64,000 nt of DNA from Pogona vitticeps. Its lineage: Eukaryota; Chordata; Lepidosauria; Squamata; Agamidae. The stretch spans positions 176,697,501 to 176,761,500 of the forward strand of contig NC_135787.1 in assembly GCF_051106095.1 (NCBI RefSeq). Reading direction: 5' to 3'. Position 1 is the first letter of the stretch, and each line of letters opens with the position of its first letter. Below are positions 1 to 12,229 of this stretch, one piece after another. The notes beneath the pieces are model-generated. The model was not told the origin of the DNA. It searched no databases and saw nothing but the letters and a program-made list of their open reading frames with translations. Made by a program: the position numbers and the translations under genes.

Positions 1-99
1 GTCAAAGTAATGGTGATATAAACACTTAGTAAATATACTGGTCACTTGAAATATTAATCAACCTGTTCAAAATACTGGTGCATTAGTCAGGAAATGCAT

Positions 100-760
100 T
101 GGGCAGAAAGTTAAACCAAATAAATTTCTTCCATTATTGTACTGCTCTAACAGTTAGGAAGCATTTCCTGATGTAGAACTGAAATCTGGCTTCCTATAGC
201 TTGAGCCCATTGCTCCAGGCCCTGAACTCTGGGATGATCGAGAACAGATCCTGCCCCTCTTGTGTATGACTCCCTTTCAAGTATTTGGAAAGTACTATCA
301 TATCTTCCCTCAGTCTTCTTGGGCTAAACATGCCCAGATATTTCAGTCTTTCTTCCAAGGACTTGGTTTCCAATCCCCTAATCATTCTTGTTGCCTTCCT
401 CTGAACTTGCTCCAGTTTGTTGGCATCCTTCTTAAATTGTGGTGTCCAGAACTGGACACAATACTCTAAATGAGGCCTAACCAGTGCATCCTAAAATAGC
501 ATTTGCCTTTTTTGCAGCCACATTGCACTGTTGGCTCATCTTCAGTTTGTGATCTACAACAGTCCCAAGATCCTTCTAATTCATAGTATTACTGAGCCAA
601 GTGTCCCCCATCTTATAACTGTCCATTTGGTTTTTCCCCCTAAGTGTAGAACTTTGCACTTATCTCTGTTAAATTTCATTTTGTTCTTTTCAGCCCTGTG
701 CTCAAGCCTATCAAGATCTTTTTGACTCTTGTTCCTGTCTTCCAATCAGTACCAGCCACA
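100..760 (-). mobile_element. CR1-type LINE, 3' portion
   Basis: Read on the minus strand, this matches the familiar 3' region of amniote CR1 LINEs. It has the stretch that reads like 'agtgcaaagttctacactta', then 'gtccagttctggacaccaca', then the 'caagttcagaggaaggcaac' block, and continues toward about position 100. Reading frames are broken and short. It is an old, 5'-truncated fragment. The family assignment rests on remembered consensus wording, and the exact ends are approximate. Confidence 0.65.
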
Positions 761-3189
761 ACCTATGGAATTTCCACTTTCCCGAGCCTTTCTGCAGTAT
801 CTAAAGGCCAAACATGAGATATTTCAGACTGCTGTTTAGTTATCAGCACAATGACAGCATAAGATGTTGTTGATTATTTTCTACCTTTCAAGCAAGCAAC
901 CTATCAGAGATTATTGTGACCTAATTCCACTTCATGTAATCTATGGGTTCTGAGAAACTGGAAGAGTATAAGTACTTTTTTTCTCTCGTTAATGCTCTTT
1001 GGCTTCCAGCAATACAGCTACCCATAATTATTAAAAAATGTAGGCAAATGGCTGACTTAATGTTTTGCTAGTTAAAGATCACTGAAAACCTACAGCCAAA
1101 GGCATGACTAGTTTATTTGAAATGAGTGAATTGAGCTCTCATGACCATTTATAGTTCTATTGTTGTATTTGACCTGTGCTCTCCTTCTCCCATCAGCAGC
1201 TAGGGATTCCACTATTGTAAATCCACTCCAGACTTTGTTCTCCACTTTATAGGAACTGTCCGAGGTGCTGAATCCTATCTCCAAAAATAGGTTCAGCACC
1301 TAGGATAACCCCCATAAAATGTAGACTAAACTCCGGAGTGGATTCATAGCACCCCTGAAACTGGAGTCACCAGCCAGCGTTGCCTTGTCTTCTCACCAGC
1401 CTTGCCTTCTTCCCCTTCATTCTCCTGCATCATTCATTCTTAAAACATTCTGTTCCTGGGCTACTTTTCTTTCCTTGGACTTCAGTCTTTTCTTTGTAAG
1501 CTGCAAAAAAAAGAGAGTAAGGTGTCAAATCAATCGTTATAATTAACACAATCATTGTAATTAACACATCGTTGAAAATGCTGTGCAGACTGAAAGAGCA
1601 ATCGGGGCAAGAAATAAAAGCGGATGACTATCAGGTAGTATGCATTTTTTATCATGTGTAGTTTAACCCCTCAAATCAGATTACGCAAGTGTGTTTTTTC
1701 CCCTGAAGTTGGCATGTGAAGTAATAATATTTTGCCTTTGATATAGCACCTTTTTAGCTTTCTCAAGCATTTCACAAATATTATCTCCATAAGATCACCC
1801 TGTTTTTGTAGTAACATTCACCTCTGAAACTTCTTGCTTCTGAGATTTTGTTTCCTTCCCTCTGGGATTTGCTTTTGACATGTTAACGTGCTGTCTTATA
1901 AGACATTCGGAAGGTTTTCAGTGTCTTTCAGGGTTGCAAAGCATTACAGATTTTCACTCTTGCATTTCACTCTGATGATCTCTCCGTTCCATTTCATTTT
2001 CTCAGTGTCCTCTTGCCCAAGGCATTTCACTGCCTGAAGCAAAGAAACAGATGGCACAGTTTCCAGTTCAGGCACAGAAGCTAACCACAGTAGTAGCCAA
2101 ATCCTGCATGAATACTAACCACACGACAGAGTCCTCTACCCCACTGGAGGGCAGCAGAATAGTTGGGGAACTGCAGGATTAGCTGTATGGAATTCTAGAT
2201 TTTCTCTTTTTTATAAGCAGAATTCTTCATGCACCTGCTTGAAGATACGTATGTTTCCACTGATGGGAGCCACTATACTCTGTCATTAACACGACTGTTG
2301 AACATTGCTGTTTTCCTCTGGTTTAATCTAATAATCCTTGTTTTGATTCTAATGGTGTATTTTATTTGGTTTTTAAATAGATATTAATGTTCCCTCTTTT
2401 TTAAATATCTGTTGTAAGTCACTTCAAGAAACATAGGATTTGGAAATGTTTTCTTGGGTTTGTGGGCTTAGATTTGAGTGGAAAGTTTATCAAAAATAGA
2501 ACTTTATATCTTGAGATTTAATTACTTAATTCAATTCGTTCGAGTAAGACGAGAAGAGGCTACTTAAGTAAGCGTTAATCAACATAATTAAATAAATCAC
2601 CTGCAATTTACTTCAGCACACAGCAACTCTGTCCATAATTGCCTTTTGGGGCGTATGCCATTAAACTTGGTATGCAGTCGTGAGTGATATTTAGAGATTT
2701 GCATGTGTGTGTTGCAAATATTTGATTTCTGCTTTTCAGGAAAGAACGTTCATAACGCACATGATTCTCCACTTTGTTAGCAAAACCTCATCTGTTAGTT
2801 TCAAACAAGTGAATTTCTAATTTAATTGTCACAAAATTAGATTTAGGGATGAGGTAATTGTTAATGTGATTATTCTGTTTACTGTTTATGATCTGATTAG
2901 CAAGTGTCCTGGATGCCTGCAAGCTACTTCCAAAGTTGGTTTTTAACCATGAGTTTCTTAAATCCCAGTCATTAAGAATAATAACACTGTCATTCTAGAA
3001 CAGTGTCCTCCTCAGATCTCTATTATGTGACATATGTTTGTTTCAGTCTTGTGATACATCAGTGGGATTCTACAGCATTTTTCTCAGTCTTTGACTCTCC
3101 AGTGTCCAGAATCCCTAGCCACTGGCCATGGACCTAGAAGGCTGAGAGCCACAACCTGTCTAGGCCTTAGGGGAGTGATCTATCATGTT
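761..3189. other. Intergenic, no recognised feature
   Basis: AT-rich sequence with only short chance reading frames. I see no exon with splice signals, no tandem repeat and no transposon end I can name. One possible CTCF-like word is listed separately. Confidence 0.5.
2138..2152 (+). promoter_or_regulatory. CTCF-like word (weak candidate)
   Basis: The word ccactggagggcag differs at one position from the degenerate CTCF core CCASYAGRKGGCRS. Such words occur by chance, so this is only a candidate without occupancy data. Confidence 0.2.
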
Positions 3190-3765
3190 ATGGGATTTCA
3201 GTTTCCAGAAATCGCTAGGAATTGCAACCCATAAACCAAATGAGCACATCTATAGAAAGGCTTTCTGGAAGTCCAGGCTAACCACAAAGCTTTCTTACAG
3301 TAGTATTTGTAAAACAAATAAATTTTTTTCCTGTCCACTTTCTTTACTGACCAGCTTTCACACCTGTACATGATGATCATCAGGAACACAAGAGTGTGGA
3401 TGGTCTTGATCTCCAGTGACACATCCTTACTCCTGATTATCTTTTCTAATTCCTTCATTGCTACTCTTCTGAATCTTGGTCTTCTGATTTCTTGACTGCA
3501 GTCTCCAGTTGGATTAAAGATAGAACCAAGATATACAAAATCTTTCATTATTTCAAATTCTTCATTATCAACATTAGTGTAGTTCTTCTGAAGTCATAAA
3601 TTTTGTCTTCTTAACGTTCAACTGCAATCCTGCTTGGACAATTTCTTCTTTCACTTTCATTAAAAATAGTTCTAGTCATTGCTGCTTTCTGCCAGTAAGA
3701 TGGTACATGTCTGCATATCTTATATTACTGATGTTTCTCCCATCAGTTTTCACTCCTTCATCTGA
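3190..3765 (-). mobile_element. RTE-clade LINE fragment (non-BovB type)
   Basis: The minus strand encodes a 116-residue frame containing KDFVYLGSIFNPTGDCSQEI, then KELEKIIRSKDVSLEIKT and MYRCESWSVKKVDRKK. These are the conserved C-terminal blocks of RTE reverse transcriptases that follow the palm. The region is degraded and the flanking parts are out of frame. It differs enough from the BovB copies in this window to be another RTE subfamily, and it resembles the pieces at 51.5-52.0 kb. Confidence 0.65.
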
Positions 3766-6704
3766 ATCTTTTAACACAAAGCACAAGCCCTCAAAACTGA
3801 TGCCAAGGGTGGGTGGCCTCCCTGCTTCTTCTGAGCAGAGCTACAGTCCTCAGAGTAGCTGGTGGCAAAATTGATTCCCCCCCCCCCCAGGAATAACAGA
3901 TTTCTACAATTTATCCCTGCTGTAACACACACATAAAAATTGCAGGTGGTGTGGCCCAAATGGGCAATTAAGAATGATTAACTTGCAAAAGACCTGCTCT
4001 TCCTTCGTTGATACAAACCCAAAACAGCATTTTTAGACACGCTCTTTCTCTCTCTGGGGAAATGGCTGTGGCAACTACTATGATGAGAGCCTTTACTTAG
4101 ATTGTCAGTAAACTGACTACTGATAAGGGAGCACAGACCAAATACAGTACAAGCAACCTTTACATCTCTACTCAATCAAATTGAGCAGTAGGCTGCTTTG
4201 TCATGGAGCAGAGGATGTTTCTGTGTTATAAACCCAGAGAATACAGCTGGCTCCCTGTAGCCCAGTAAGCAGAAAATTCCTCCACAGGGACAGCAGAGGG
4301 CAGGCAGGGAATGTCAGCCACCTTCCTTCAGCTGTCCCACTACTGTGGGTGTCGCTTTCTTAAACGTTTTTCTCCAGAAGCTCCACCAGATTTCTGTCTT
4401 CTGTATGTATTTGGTTTTGTCTGCTTTCCCCAATGCCAGTCCTTCCTTCCTTTCCAGGCTTTTTCTTCCCCCGAAAGGTTGGTATCTTCCCCGGCCGTAG
4501 AGGTCAAGCTGTGGGAGAAATGAATTATTTACCTGCTTTGAGGGAAAGGAGCCACCAGTTCAATTTCTTAAGACCTTTGCGTGTAAGCCCAAGAAGTCAT
4601 TTGGCCATGAATGCAAAATTTTCTGGTTTTAGTTTGGGCCTTCATTATTTCCACTCCCATTTCTGAGGAGTAAAATACAGTCTACCTCTCGGCTAACATA
4701 AAGAGATCAGTCTCTAGCTACAGACTAATGGAGCTATCCTGTGTAACAGTCTCCACAGCTACAATTTATCACTTCTTCCAGGTCATCGGGGACCATCTGC
4801 TGCTTTTCTAGAGAGAGAAAAAATATAAGCCTCTCCATCAAATGTCTTGATAACAGCTGTCTGAGCAGCTGAGCCCACACAGAGTCCTTATGAGCCCCTT
4901 ACAAAGAATATGTTGTGGAATATTGCTGAGTTTAAAGGTAAAGATGGTTTCAGAATTATCAGAATGAGGTGATATGCTTAGGAAACATGCTTAAGGAAAA
5001 CAGGAGTTGTCTCTGGAACCCAGGCAGCTAAATGATTGTTTTCTCCTCTAGGAACTTGTCTATCTACAAGTGTCTTCTGAAGCCTTGCTTCATATAAACC
5101 TCCCGTCATATCGAATCAGGCAATACAAGTGGAAAGGATTTTCCTCTTGCGACCCCTTCATTATGAAACTTGCTCCCAAGGCACGGTGGCATATATCTGA
5201 CATTATATTTTCAGCACCAAACCCTGGGTAGCAAGAAATATCAACCTGCCTGCCTAATCAGGTCGCAGTTGGAAATAAAAAGGAAAGGGCAATTTTTCTG
5301 TACTCACATCAGAGCATTTCACAACTTAAAATTAGGGATGTGTACGAAATATAGGTAAAATTAAAAAACAAATTAAAATATTAAGATAATTATAATTAGA
5401 CTGTTTTTGAACAGAAGCAGGCTACTTCAATAGCGTTATCTCAGCCATTTGATGCTAGATCTTATTTTGTATATGTGGTGGGACATAAATTGCATGCCTG
5501 CAAGTGCTGCATTGATTGAATTTCTCTACAGTCACAGAAAATTTGTCCTGTATCCAAGTAGCTCCATTTTACTTAATTATCTTCCTACTTTGCTTCAGAG
5601 TCTATTAAGTGACTTCCAGATGGCCCAGCTAGAGTCCTGGTGAAAAACACCATTCTGCATTCATCCATTCAGCAAGGTGTGTTGTTTTTTGTTCAACATA
5701 CTGTTAGATTTAGCCTAGCCACCTCTTCTCCTGATTTAATATTTAGATCTCTTTGAGGAAAGGGCGGTGTACAAATACGATGAATAAAATACTGTTTTCC
5801 TCATTGTCAACATCCTAGATCCACCAGTAGTTACTTCCTCACTATTCTTCCTTATATTCATGGACAGTAGTGTTAGTTCTTAAGCTGCGTAGCTCTTCTC
5901 TTGAATCAAGATTAGCCAATGAATTGTGAGTCTTAACTTTCCTTGTGTGGAATGCTAACATGAAAAATATACCTACAAAAAATCCTTAATTCCAGTTCTT
6001 GTTTTTTTTAATGGCTAGTGGTTTCTAAAAAAACCATATTATATCAAATCAAATATTCAACCTTTTTTTAAAAAAAATTGCTTGACATTTTGATTTTGTT
6101 AAAAATAATCTTATATCAAACAGCTGCATATTTCCATGAAGAATATGCCGAGAGAAGGGTTTTGAAAACTGGGTTTGTCTTTCTTAGAAATCTCCATAAT
6201 GAATATGGAAGAACCCTTTCTTTGCTCCTTTTGTTTGTGTCTGCTGCTGCTTGGTTTTTTTTTAAGAAAGGGAAAAAAAACAGATTTTAAACTGATATGG
6301 GAGCAGAACCTGACATTTCATCTCTCTGTTTGTCTCATTAGGAGAAAGGAGCTCTCCAAATATCCAGACTTCTTTAATTTCTAATGAGACATTTCATGGC
6401 ATTTGGAATGCAGAGCTCATTCAAGTGGTTCTTTCCAGTCGCTTATCCCTTCCCCTTTCTTTTGTTTACATATTTTATTACAACCAATTGATATTTACAT
6501 TCACATGTAAATGTGTTTTGCACAATAAATGCAGCACATCTCACCAACATCTTTCACTGTAGAATCAGCACTGTAGAGATACACAAATCAAGGTACCAGG
6601 TGCTTTGAGCCCCTTCGCTTTAACCTATGCAAATCTTTCACACCTTTTCCATTCTCAATGAAGTTTCTTCTGCAGAAAGCATCTGTTTCAGTGTAACCAA
6701 AAAA
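3766..6704. other. Intergenic, mostly unrecognised
   Basis: Contains a 10-base C run near 3880 and AT-rich stretches. The word acagcagagggcag at 4290-4303 fits the CTCF core at 13 of 14 positions and is a weak regulatory candidate. I see no supported exon or transposon. Confidence 0.4.
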
Positions 6705-6795
6705 CAAATACAGGCTAATGGCACCTTTGAGATAAACAGAATTACTTCAGTATGAGCTTCCACGGACACCTTCCACTTCTGTTCTGAGGGCAACA
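6705..6795. repeat. Dispersed repeat fragment ('caccttwaagactaac' type)
   Basis: The stretch around ggctaatggcacctttgaga followed by cagtatgagcttccacggac repeats the wording seen near 36.5, 36.7, 50.6 and 55.85 kb (gcaccttaaagactaac, then aagctt-rich text). It is an old interspersed repeat of a family I cannot name firmly. Confidence 0.4.
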
Positions 6796-7724
6796 TGGTG
6801 CATTATTATTTCAATTCATAGCAGCTTAAATGTAACCAACAACCAAATAAGGCAATGCAGTCACTCCTTTCCACTTGGTCTATGTGATGCTGGTTAAAAA
6901 CACATTTCAGACCAGCAATTAATGTTCTGCTGTACTTTTAAAGCATGGCCACCTCAAAAAAAAGAAACATGTACTGTGATCAAACAACAAATGGAACCCA
7001 TGTAATCTTACTAAATACAAGTTTCCTAAAATGACTCAATTTTCTTAAGGTAATTCATTAATCTAACAATATATGAATATTTACAAAGCTACAATTAGTA
7101 CAAAATTCATTCATCAAAACAAACAGATCCACAAGGAAGACAAAAGGAAGTGGTGAGTTCATGTACTCCATTTCATTCATATGCAAGATTTCAATAGAGG
7201 CGTTAAGTCTCACAAATGCCTTTGAAGTGTAGTCTTTCTTTGATCATGGTTGCCCCAGCGGACCAGGAGGCACACATAAATCCTTGGTATCATTTTGTTT
7301 GTCTAAGCTTAGGACCAAAGCGATATCAGTAAAGAATAATTCCAGTCAAAACAGGCTTCCTGGGAGAGAGTACTCTTAAAGCAATCAAGAGGGTCAACCC
7401 TAGTGAAGAAGCGCTCCAAGGCTGACCAGTCCTTCCAATTCTCATCTAATCTCCATTTTTTTGTATTGTCTTATAACATGAGCTCTGTCACACTGCCTCC
7501 CAGAGGAGGAGGGAAGGTATAACCCTTGGAGGATATGAAGAAATCCAACAGAGGTGTGTGTGTGCACGGAAGGTAGAGATTTTCATCCTTCTTTGCATAA
7601 GATTTGTTTTGTTTCTATCACTTCTGAAGATCCATTTCATTTAACTTTTTGTTATCAGAGGGTGTGGTTTTTTCCTTGTACCATTCTATTTTGCTTTGGT
7701 CAGACCTCACATGCAAAATCAGTT
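6796..7724. other. Intergenic, no recognised feature
   Basis: AT-rich sequence with no supported gene. The stretch before it (about 6470-6560) reads like AT-rich 3' UTR on the minus strand, with an aataaa word, but I find no coding exon next to it. Confidence 0.35.
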
Positions 7725-8010
7725 CTGTGCATCACAGTTTAAGGATATCAGCAAGGTTGAATGCATCCAGAGGAGGGTGGCAAAGTCAAGCCTGATGAAA
7801 AGCAGATGAGGGCGATGCCGAAGAGGTGTTAGCCATGTTGAAATATCAAAAGGGCTGTCATTTGAGATGGAACAAGCTTGTTTTACTATAGGCAGGACTT
7901 GAACCTGTGGATTCAAATTACAAAAAAGTAGGTTTTGACTAAATCTTCGGAAGAATATCCTATAGTATAAGCTGCCTCACAGTGGAACAAATTACCTCAG
8001 AAAGTAATTT
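7725..8010 (+). mobile_element. CR1-type LINE, 3' fragment
   Basis: The plus strand carries the typical CR1 3' wording: 'ccagaggagggtggcaaagt', then a block like 'agggctgtcatttgagatgg', then 'cctgtggattcaaattacaa' and 'cagtggaacaaattacctca'. It ends abruptly where the Tigger terminus begins at 8013, so the Tigger inserted into this older LINE. Confidence 0.6.
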
Positions 8011-8730
8011 TACAGTGGACCCTCGACTTATGTATGGCTCCACTTACAAACTTTTCAACTTACAGACTTCTCTGGCCACAAAGTTTCACTTCGACTTGTG
8101 GCCGGAGAATTGACCTACAGACCTTCCTCACTCGTCCTGGCGGTCAGAGAGTGGTTAGGGGGAGAGTCTTCAGCGAGTCTGACTGGTACTGGCTGGTACC
8201 AGATTGTATTTTTTTGAATTGTTTTTTTTTTAATTATTTTTGACTGTCTTTTTTTAAGCAGAGAGGCTGCCTGTTCTGGGTGAGTATTGATCTGTTCTGG
8301 GTTTTTTGCAACTTGGAGGGGTTAGGGCTAGGTGGGGGGTTATGTTTCTGTGCTCTGATGGGTCTTGCAGTGTAGATTTAAAATGTGGAAAGTAGACTGT
8401 AATGTTAAATTAAAATTAAATGTGAAAATTAAACTGTACAGTAATTTTTAAATGTAAAATTTACTGTATTTAGTTAATTTTGCATTCTGTGGCTTCTAGG
8501 GTTTCTGTATGAGACCTCTTTTGTTTTAAAATATGTGGGTTTCAAATGTACAGAAAATTTTCTGTGAGGGCCTGTGGTGGATGGCATGGTGTACAATGGA
8601 TTTTTAATTCTTGCTGATTTTTGAAGCAAGCAAAATGCAGTTTAAAACTCCAAAGTCTTCTTAAATCAGACTTCACAGTCTTTTTTCCCCTTAAAATCAG
8701 GGACTGTGTTGATTTGTTGATGCAGGGTTT

Positions 8731-10417
8731 GTGTACTGTGGTGAGCTGAACCATAGCCATGTCTCCAAAGAAAGAACAGAGCAAGCCCAAAAAAAGATCA
8801 TCATTGAAACCAAAAAGGAAATCATCAAAAAGAATGAACATGGCGTGCATTTGACTGAACTGGCCACTCAATACCAAATGGCAAAGTCCACCATTGGTAC
8901 CATACGGAAGATGAAAGATGTCCTGAAACACATTGATGTGCCAAAAGGAGTCACAATCATAACAAAGAACAGGCTACTCCTGATGGAAGAAGTGGAAAAA
9001 ATTTATTGGTGTGGATCAACGAGAAAAAACTGAAAGAGGACACCATCAGTGAAGCCATGATCTGTGAAAAAGCGAGGAAGCTGCACAGTGATTTAATGGA
9101 AAGAAACCCCTCCAGAAGTGCAGCACAAGAAGAATTTAAAGCCAGCAAGGGGTGGTTCCAAAAGTTCCAAAAGAGAAGTGGCATCGACTGCATAACAAGA
9201 CATGATGAGGCTGCAAGTTCTGACCATGATACTGTAGAAGCCTTCAAAGTGGAGTTTGCTGAATTCCTCAAGGAAGAAGAATACCTCCCCCAGCAAGTCT
9301 TTAGCTGTGACGAGACAGGGCTGTTCTGGAAGAAGATGGCCAGGAGAACCTACATCACCCAGGAGGAAGAGAAACTGCCGGGCCACAAATCCATGAAGGA
9401 CAGGTTGACCCTTTTGTTCTGCGCCAATGCCACCCGCGACCTGAAGATCAAGCCTCTGCTGATCTACCACTTGCGCATTCCAGCAAGAGAAAGTCAACAA
9501 GGCCACACTGTCTGTCATGTGGAGGGCCAACACAAGAGCTTGGATGGCAAGGCAGCTGTTTCTGGAATAGGGAGTTTGCACCCACTGTCAGAAGATATCT
9601 TTCAGACAACCAGCTTCCTGAGAGGTACCTTCTGCTGATGGACAATGCCCTGGCACACACCCCAATCCTTGGTGGAGGACACTGACAAGGATTTCATCAG
9701 GGTCAAGTTCCTTCACCCCAACAGAACACCTCTTCTGCAGCCCATGGACCAGTAAGTGATCAGCAACTTCAAGAAGCTGTACACAAAGACACTCTTCACC
9801 AGGTGCTTCAACACCATCGAGGAGATGTCCCTGACTCTGAAAGAGTTCTGGAAGACACATTTCAATGTCCTCCACAGTGTCAGACTCATCAACAAGGCCT
9901 GGCAGGATGTCACAACCAGGACCTTGAACTCAGCCTGGAAGAAACTGTGGCCAGAATGTGTCGCAGACAGTGCCACTGAGGGAACTCGTTCACAAGTGGT
10001 GAGGGACATCATCACCATGGGTGAAGGCATGGGTCTGGAGGTCAACGAAGAGGAGCTCGTTGAAGAACATGAAGAGGAACTGACAATGGAAGAACTTCCA
10101 GAACTGCAAAGCGAGCAGCACAAGGGTCTTGTGGAGGAGCATTCCACTGAGGAAGAGGAACCGCAGGCTTCCAGCAAGGAGATCAAATCCATCTGCCAGA
10201 TGTGGACCAAGTGCCAGAACGTCTTTGAGAGGCGCCACCCAACCAGGACTGTGACAGGAAGAATTTTGGACATGATGAATGACAATGGGGTCAGCCACTT
10301 CAGGAAGATTCTTCAGCACAGGACAAAACAGATGACAGTGTGCAAATGTGGGATGCAGTGGGCACTAGAGGACATAGCTTCACCAGAGGTTAAGGCACTC
10401 CAAGAAGATATTAAGCA
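8731..10417 (+). pseudogene. Tigger transposase, N-terminal and catalytic parts, broken
   Basis: The readable frames are 8731-9033 (helix-turn-helix), 9006-9638 (second DNA-binding domain and first catalytic D) and 9756-10451 (C-terminal, Glu-rich). The frames change near 8790, 9020 and 9490, and a taa follows PMDQ. The catalytic motifs are otherwise easy to read. The acidic tail (VNEEELVEEHEEELTMEEL) and SPEVKALQEDIKQN are typical of the family, just before the copia-type insertion. This is a mobile-element gene and not a host gene. Confidence 0.8.
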
Positions 10418-11437
10418 GAATCTTATTCTTTTCTCTATCTTCTTTGTCTAATGCAGCTGGTGGGCTCTCAACAATATCCCATAGAGATTCCTTTTGCAGG
10501 AATAACTGGACCTTTTGCTGCCACATAGAATAATTCTCACCATTTAACCTTGTTACAGGAAATCCTGACATCATTATTGCATTTGCCATTTTTGGACTGC
10601 AAATAATTTTTTGACTTACTCTTGATACTCTCGTCTCTCTGGACTTTTTCCTTTGGTTGTCTTCCTTCTGGCACTGCATCTACCTGGTCTAGAGTCCACC
10701 TGGGCCCATAACTTTTGACAGTGTGCGAGTATTAAGCAGACAGTGTTTGCAATCAAAAACTTATACTGAAACATTATACATACAGCTTAGTCCTTTCGTT
10801 CAGTCCTTGGTCATACACAGAGTAGCAGTTAGAGTCAGTCCATTTACTTAGTCAATAAATCAGAGTCCATTGTAAATCCAAAATTATAAATCCATCCAGC
10901 AACATTCCTCCTCCTTTCAACCCACAAAATGATCATGCTGGAGCTGTTGGCTTTATCTTTCTCTTCAGCCAATCAGTGATTAGCTTCTGCAGGTTACTCT
11001 GTCTGCATTCTGTTTCCGCAGCTGTTCTAAGTCTTCTTACTAACTTGTTCTTATCACAGCTGTATTGCCTAAATCATTATATCTACGGACTTTTCCTACA
11101 ATTTCACTCTTACAAACACTTACAAAAAAGCAAAGCAAAGCGTGCTGCTTATATACCGCCCCATAGTGCTTCAAGCACTCTCTGGGTGGTTTACAAGTTA
11201 ATTATGCAGGCTACACATTGCCCCCCCCCGCAAGCTGGGTACTCATTTTACCAACCTCAGAAGGATAGAAGGCTGAGACAACCTTGAGCTGCTACCTGGG
11301 ATTGAACCCCAGGTCGTGAGCACAGTTTTGGCTGCAGTACAGCGGTTTAACCACTGTGCCACGAGGCACTTCTACAATCTTATACAAACTGGATTAACAA
11401 TTCAACAGGTATAACTAATACCTGACAACAGACAACA
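10418..11437 (-). mobile_element. Copia-type (Ty1/copia) LTR element fossil, broken fragment
   Basis: On the minus strand, an LTR-like segment begins near 11437 (tgttgtctgttgtcagg) and ends near 10725. It is followed by a primer site reading agttatgggcccagg and then a gag start with LNGENYSMWQQKVQ and KESLWDIVESPPAALD, as in copia gag proteins. Only the LTR, leader and start of gag are present, so the element is incomplete. It sits inside the Tigger: transposase sequence lies on both sides. A SINE has inserted into its LTR. It is younger than the Tigger it interrupts. Confidence 0.7.
11120..11372 (-). mobile_element. tRNA-derived SINE with L2/MIR-like tail
   Basis: On the minus strand a tRNA-like head starts cctcgtggcacagtggttaa, with a B-box-like ggttcaatccc. 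It is followed by tcagccttctatccttctga and a tail reading gtaaaccacccagagagtgc and ggggcggtatataagcagca. Related copies lie at 34.9, 38.2, 40.1 and 46.9 kb. It is inserted in the copia-type LTR. A C-run at 11221-11229 interrupts the body. Confidence 0.75.
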
Positions 11438-11540
11438 TTGGACAGATTTTTCACCAGGATGGAGCCTGCAGCGAAGAGACGGCGACAGGGACCCCCTGGA
11501 GAAGATTACCCAGAGGAGGGGACCTCTACCTGGCAGTGAT
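11438..11540 (+). pseudogene. Tigger transposase C-terminal end
   Basis: Directly after the copia-type insertion the frame reads TLDRFFTRMEPAAKRRRQGP and ends EEGTSTWQ-stop near 11540. This is the usual short basic and acidic end of Tigger transposases, and it shows that the retroelement split the coding region near its 3' end. Confidence 0.7.
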
Positions 11541-12229
11541 GTCCTCCAGAAGACAATGAAAACTATGTCACCTATCTTTTGTTTTAAAAGGTGTTGTTGG
11601 GTTGGTTTAAAAGTTGCTTTGTTTCCTGTTAAAATGTGTTTTGTTTAAAAGTTTCTGGTTTTAAAAATGTTGTTCTTAAAATGTGTTTTGTTTAAAATGT
11701 GTGTTTTAGCCTCCAAAAACTCTCCCCCCATTGTCTTCTCTCTCTCTGTCTTCTCTCTTTTTGTGCTTCAAAGTACAAACCTTTGTCTGAGGGGTCTATA
11801 TGCCTTCCTTCCGGCCTTCCTTCCTTTCTTTCCCCATTGTTCCCTCCTCCCTCCTTTCCTGCCTTTTGGTTTGGCTTGGCTTGGTTGAAAAAGAGCTTTA
11901 AAATGCAGTTCAGAGTCATGTCTCTGTGCTGAGGAATTCTGTGGAGGAAGAATTCTGGCTTGCAAATAGGCTTAAAATGCAGTTCAGAGTCATGTCTCAG
12001 TGTTTAAACATGCTTTAAAACAGCTTGGTTGAAAAAAAAATTTAAAAGTGCTTTAAAAACTGTTCCCTGCCTCCCCCCTACTTTCCTGAACTTTTTTTTT
12101 TACCTATGTTCACCTTAGGTCAAAAGAAGAAGAAATTTTCCCCCTAGTGGTAAAGTACGGATTAGCAGGCTTTCCATTAGTTCCTATGGAGCAAAAACGG
12201 ACGGTTACAGATTAAATGGTTTTCAATTT

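Larger units (their letters stand above)
8013..12226 (+). mobile_element. Tigger (pogo/Tc1-mariner) DNA transposon, degraded, with nested insertions
   Basis: The left end starts cagtggaccctcgactta directly after a TA, as in Tigger elements. The transposase starts near 8759 (MSPKKEQSKPKK) and continues in pieces. There is a CENP-B-like helix-turn-helix (LTELATQYQMAKSTIGTI), a second DNA-binding part (WINEKKL, FKASKGWFQKFQKRSGI), and a DDE/D nuclease with CDETGLFWKK near 9308, LLMDNALAHTP near 9630 and LLQPMDQ near 9735. The C-terminus resumes after an inserted element as LDRFFTRMEPAAKRRR and stops near 11540. At least three frameshifts and an in-frame stop after PMDQ make it inactive. The 3' untranslated part (11541-12226) matches the copy at 62.56-62.90 kb. 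The original right end is not contiguous; a candidate lies at 18890-19028. Confidence 0.85.

Noticed and set aside
6460-6560. 3' UTR of a minus-strand gene
   Set aside because: An aataaa word and AT-rich text are there, but no coding exon of any neighbour gene was found within several kilobases.
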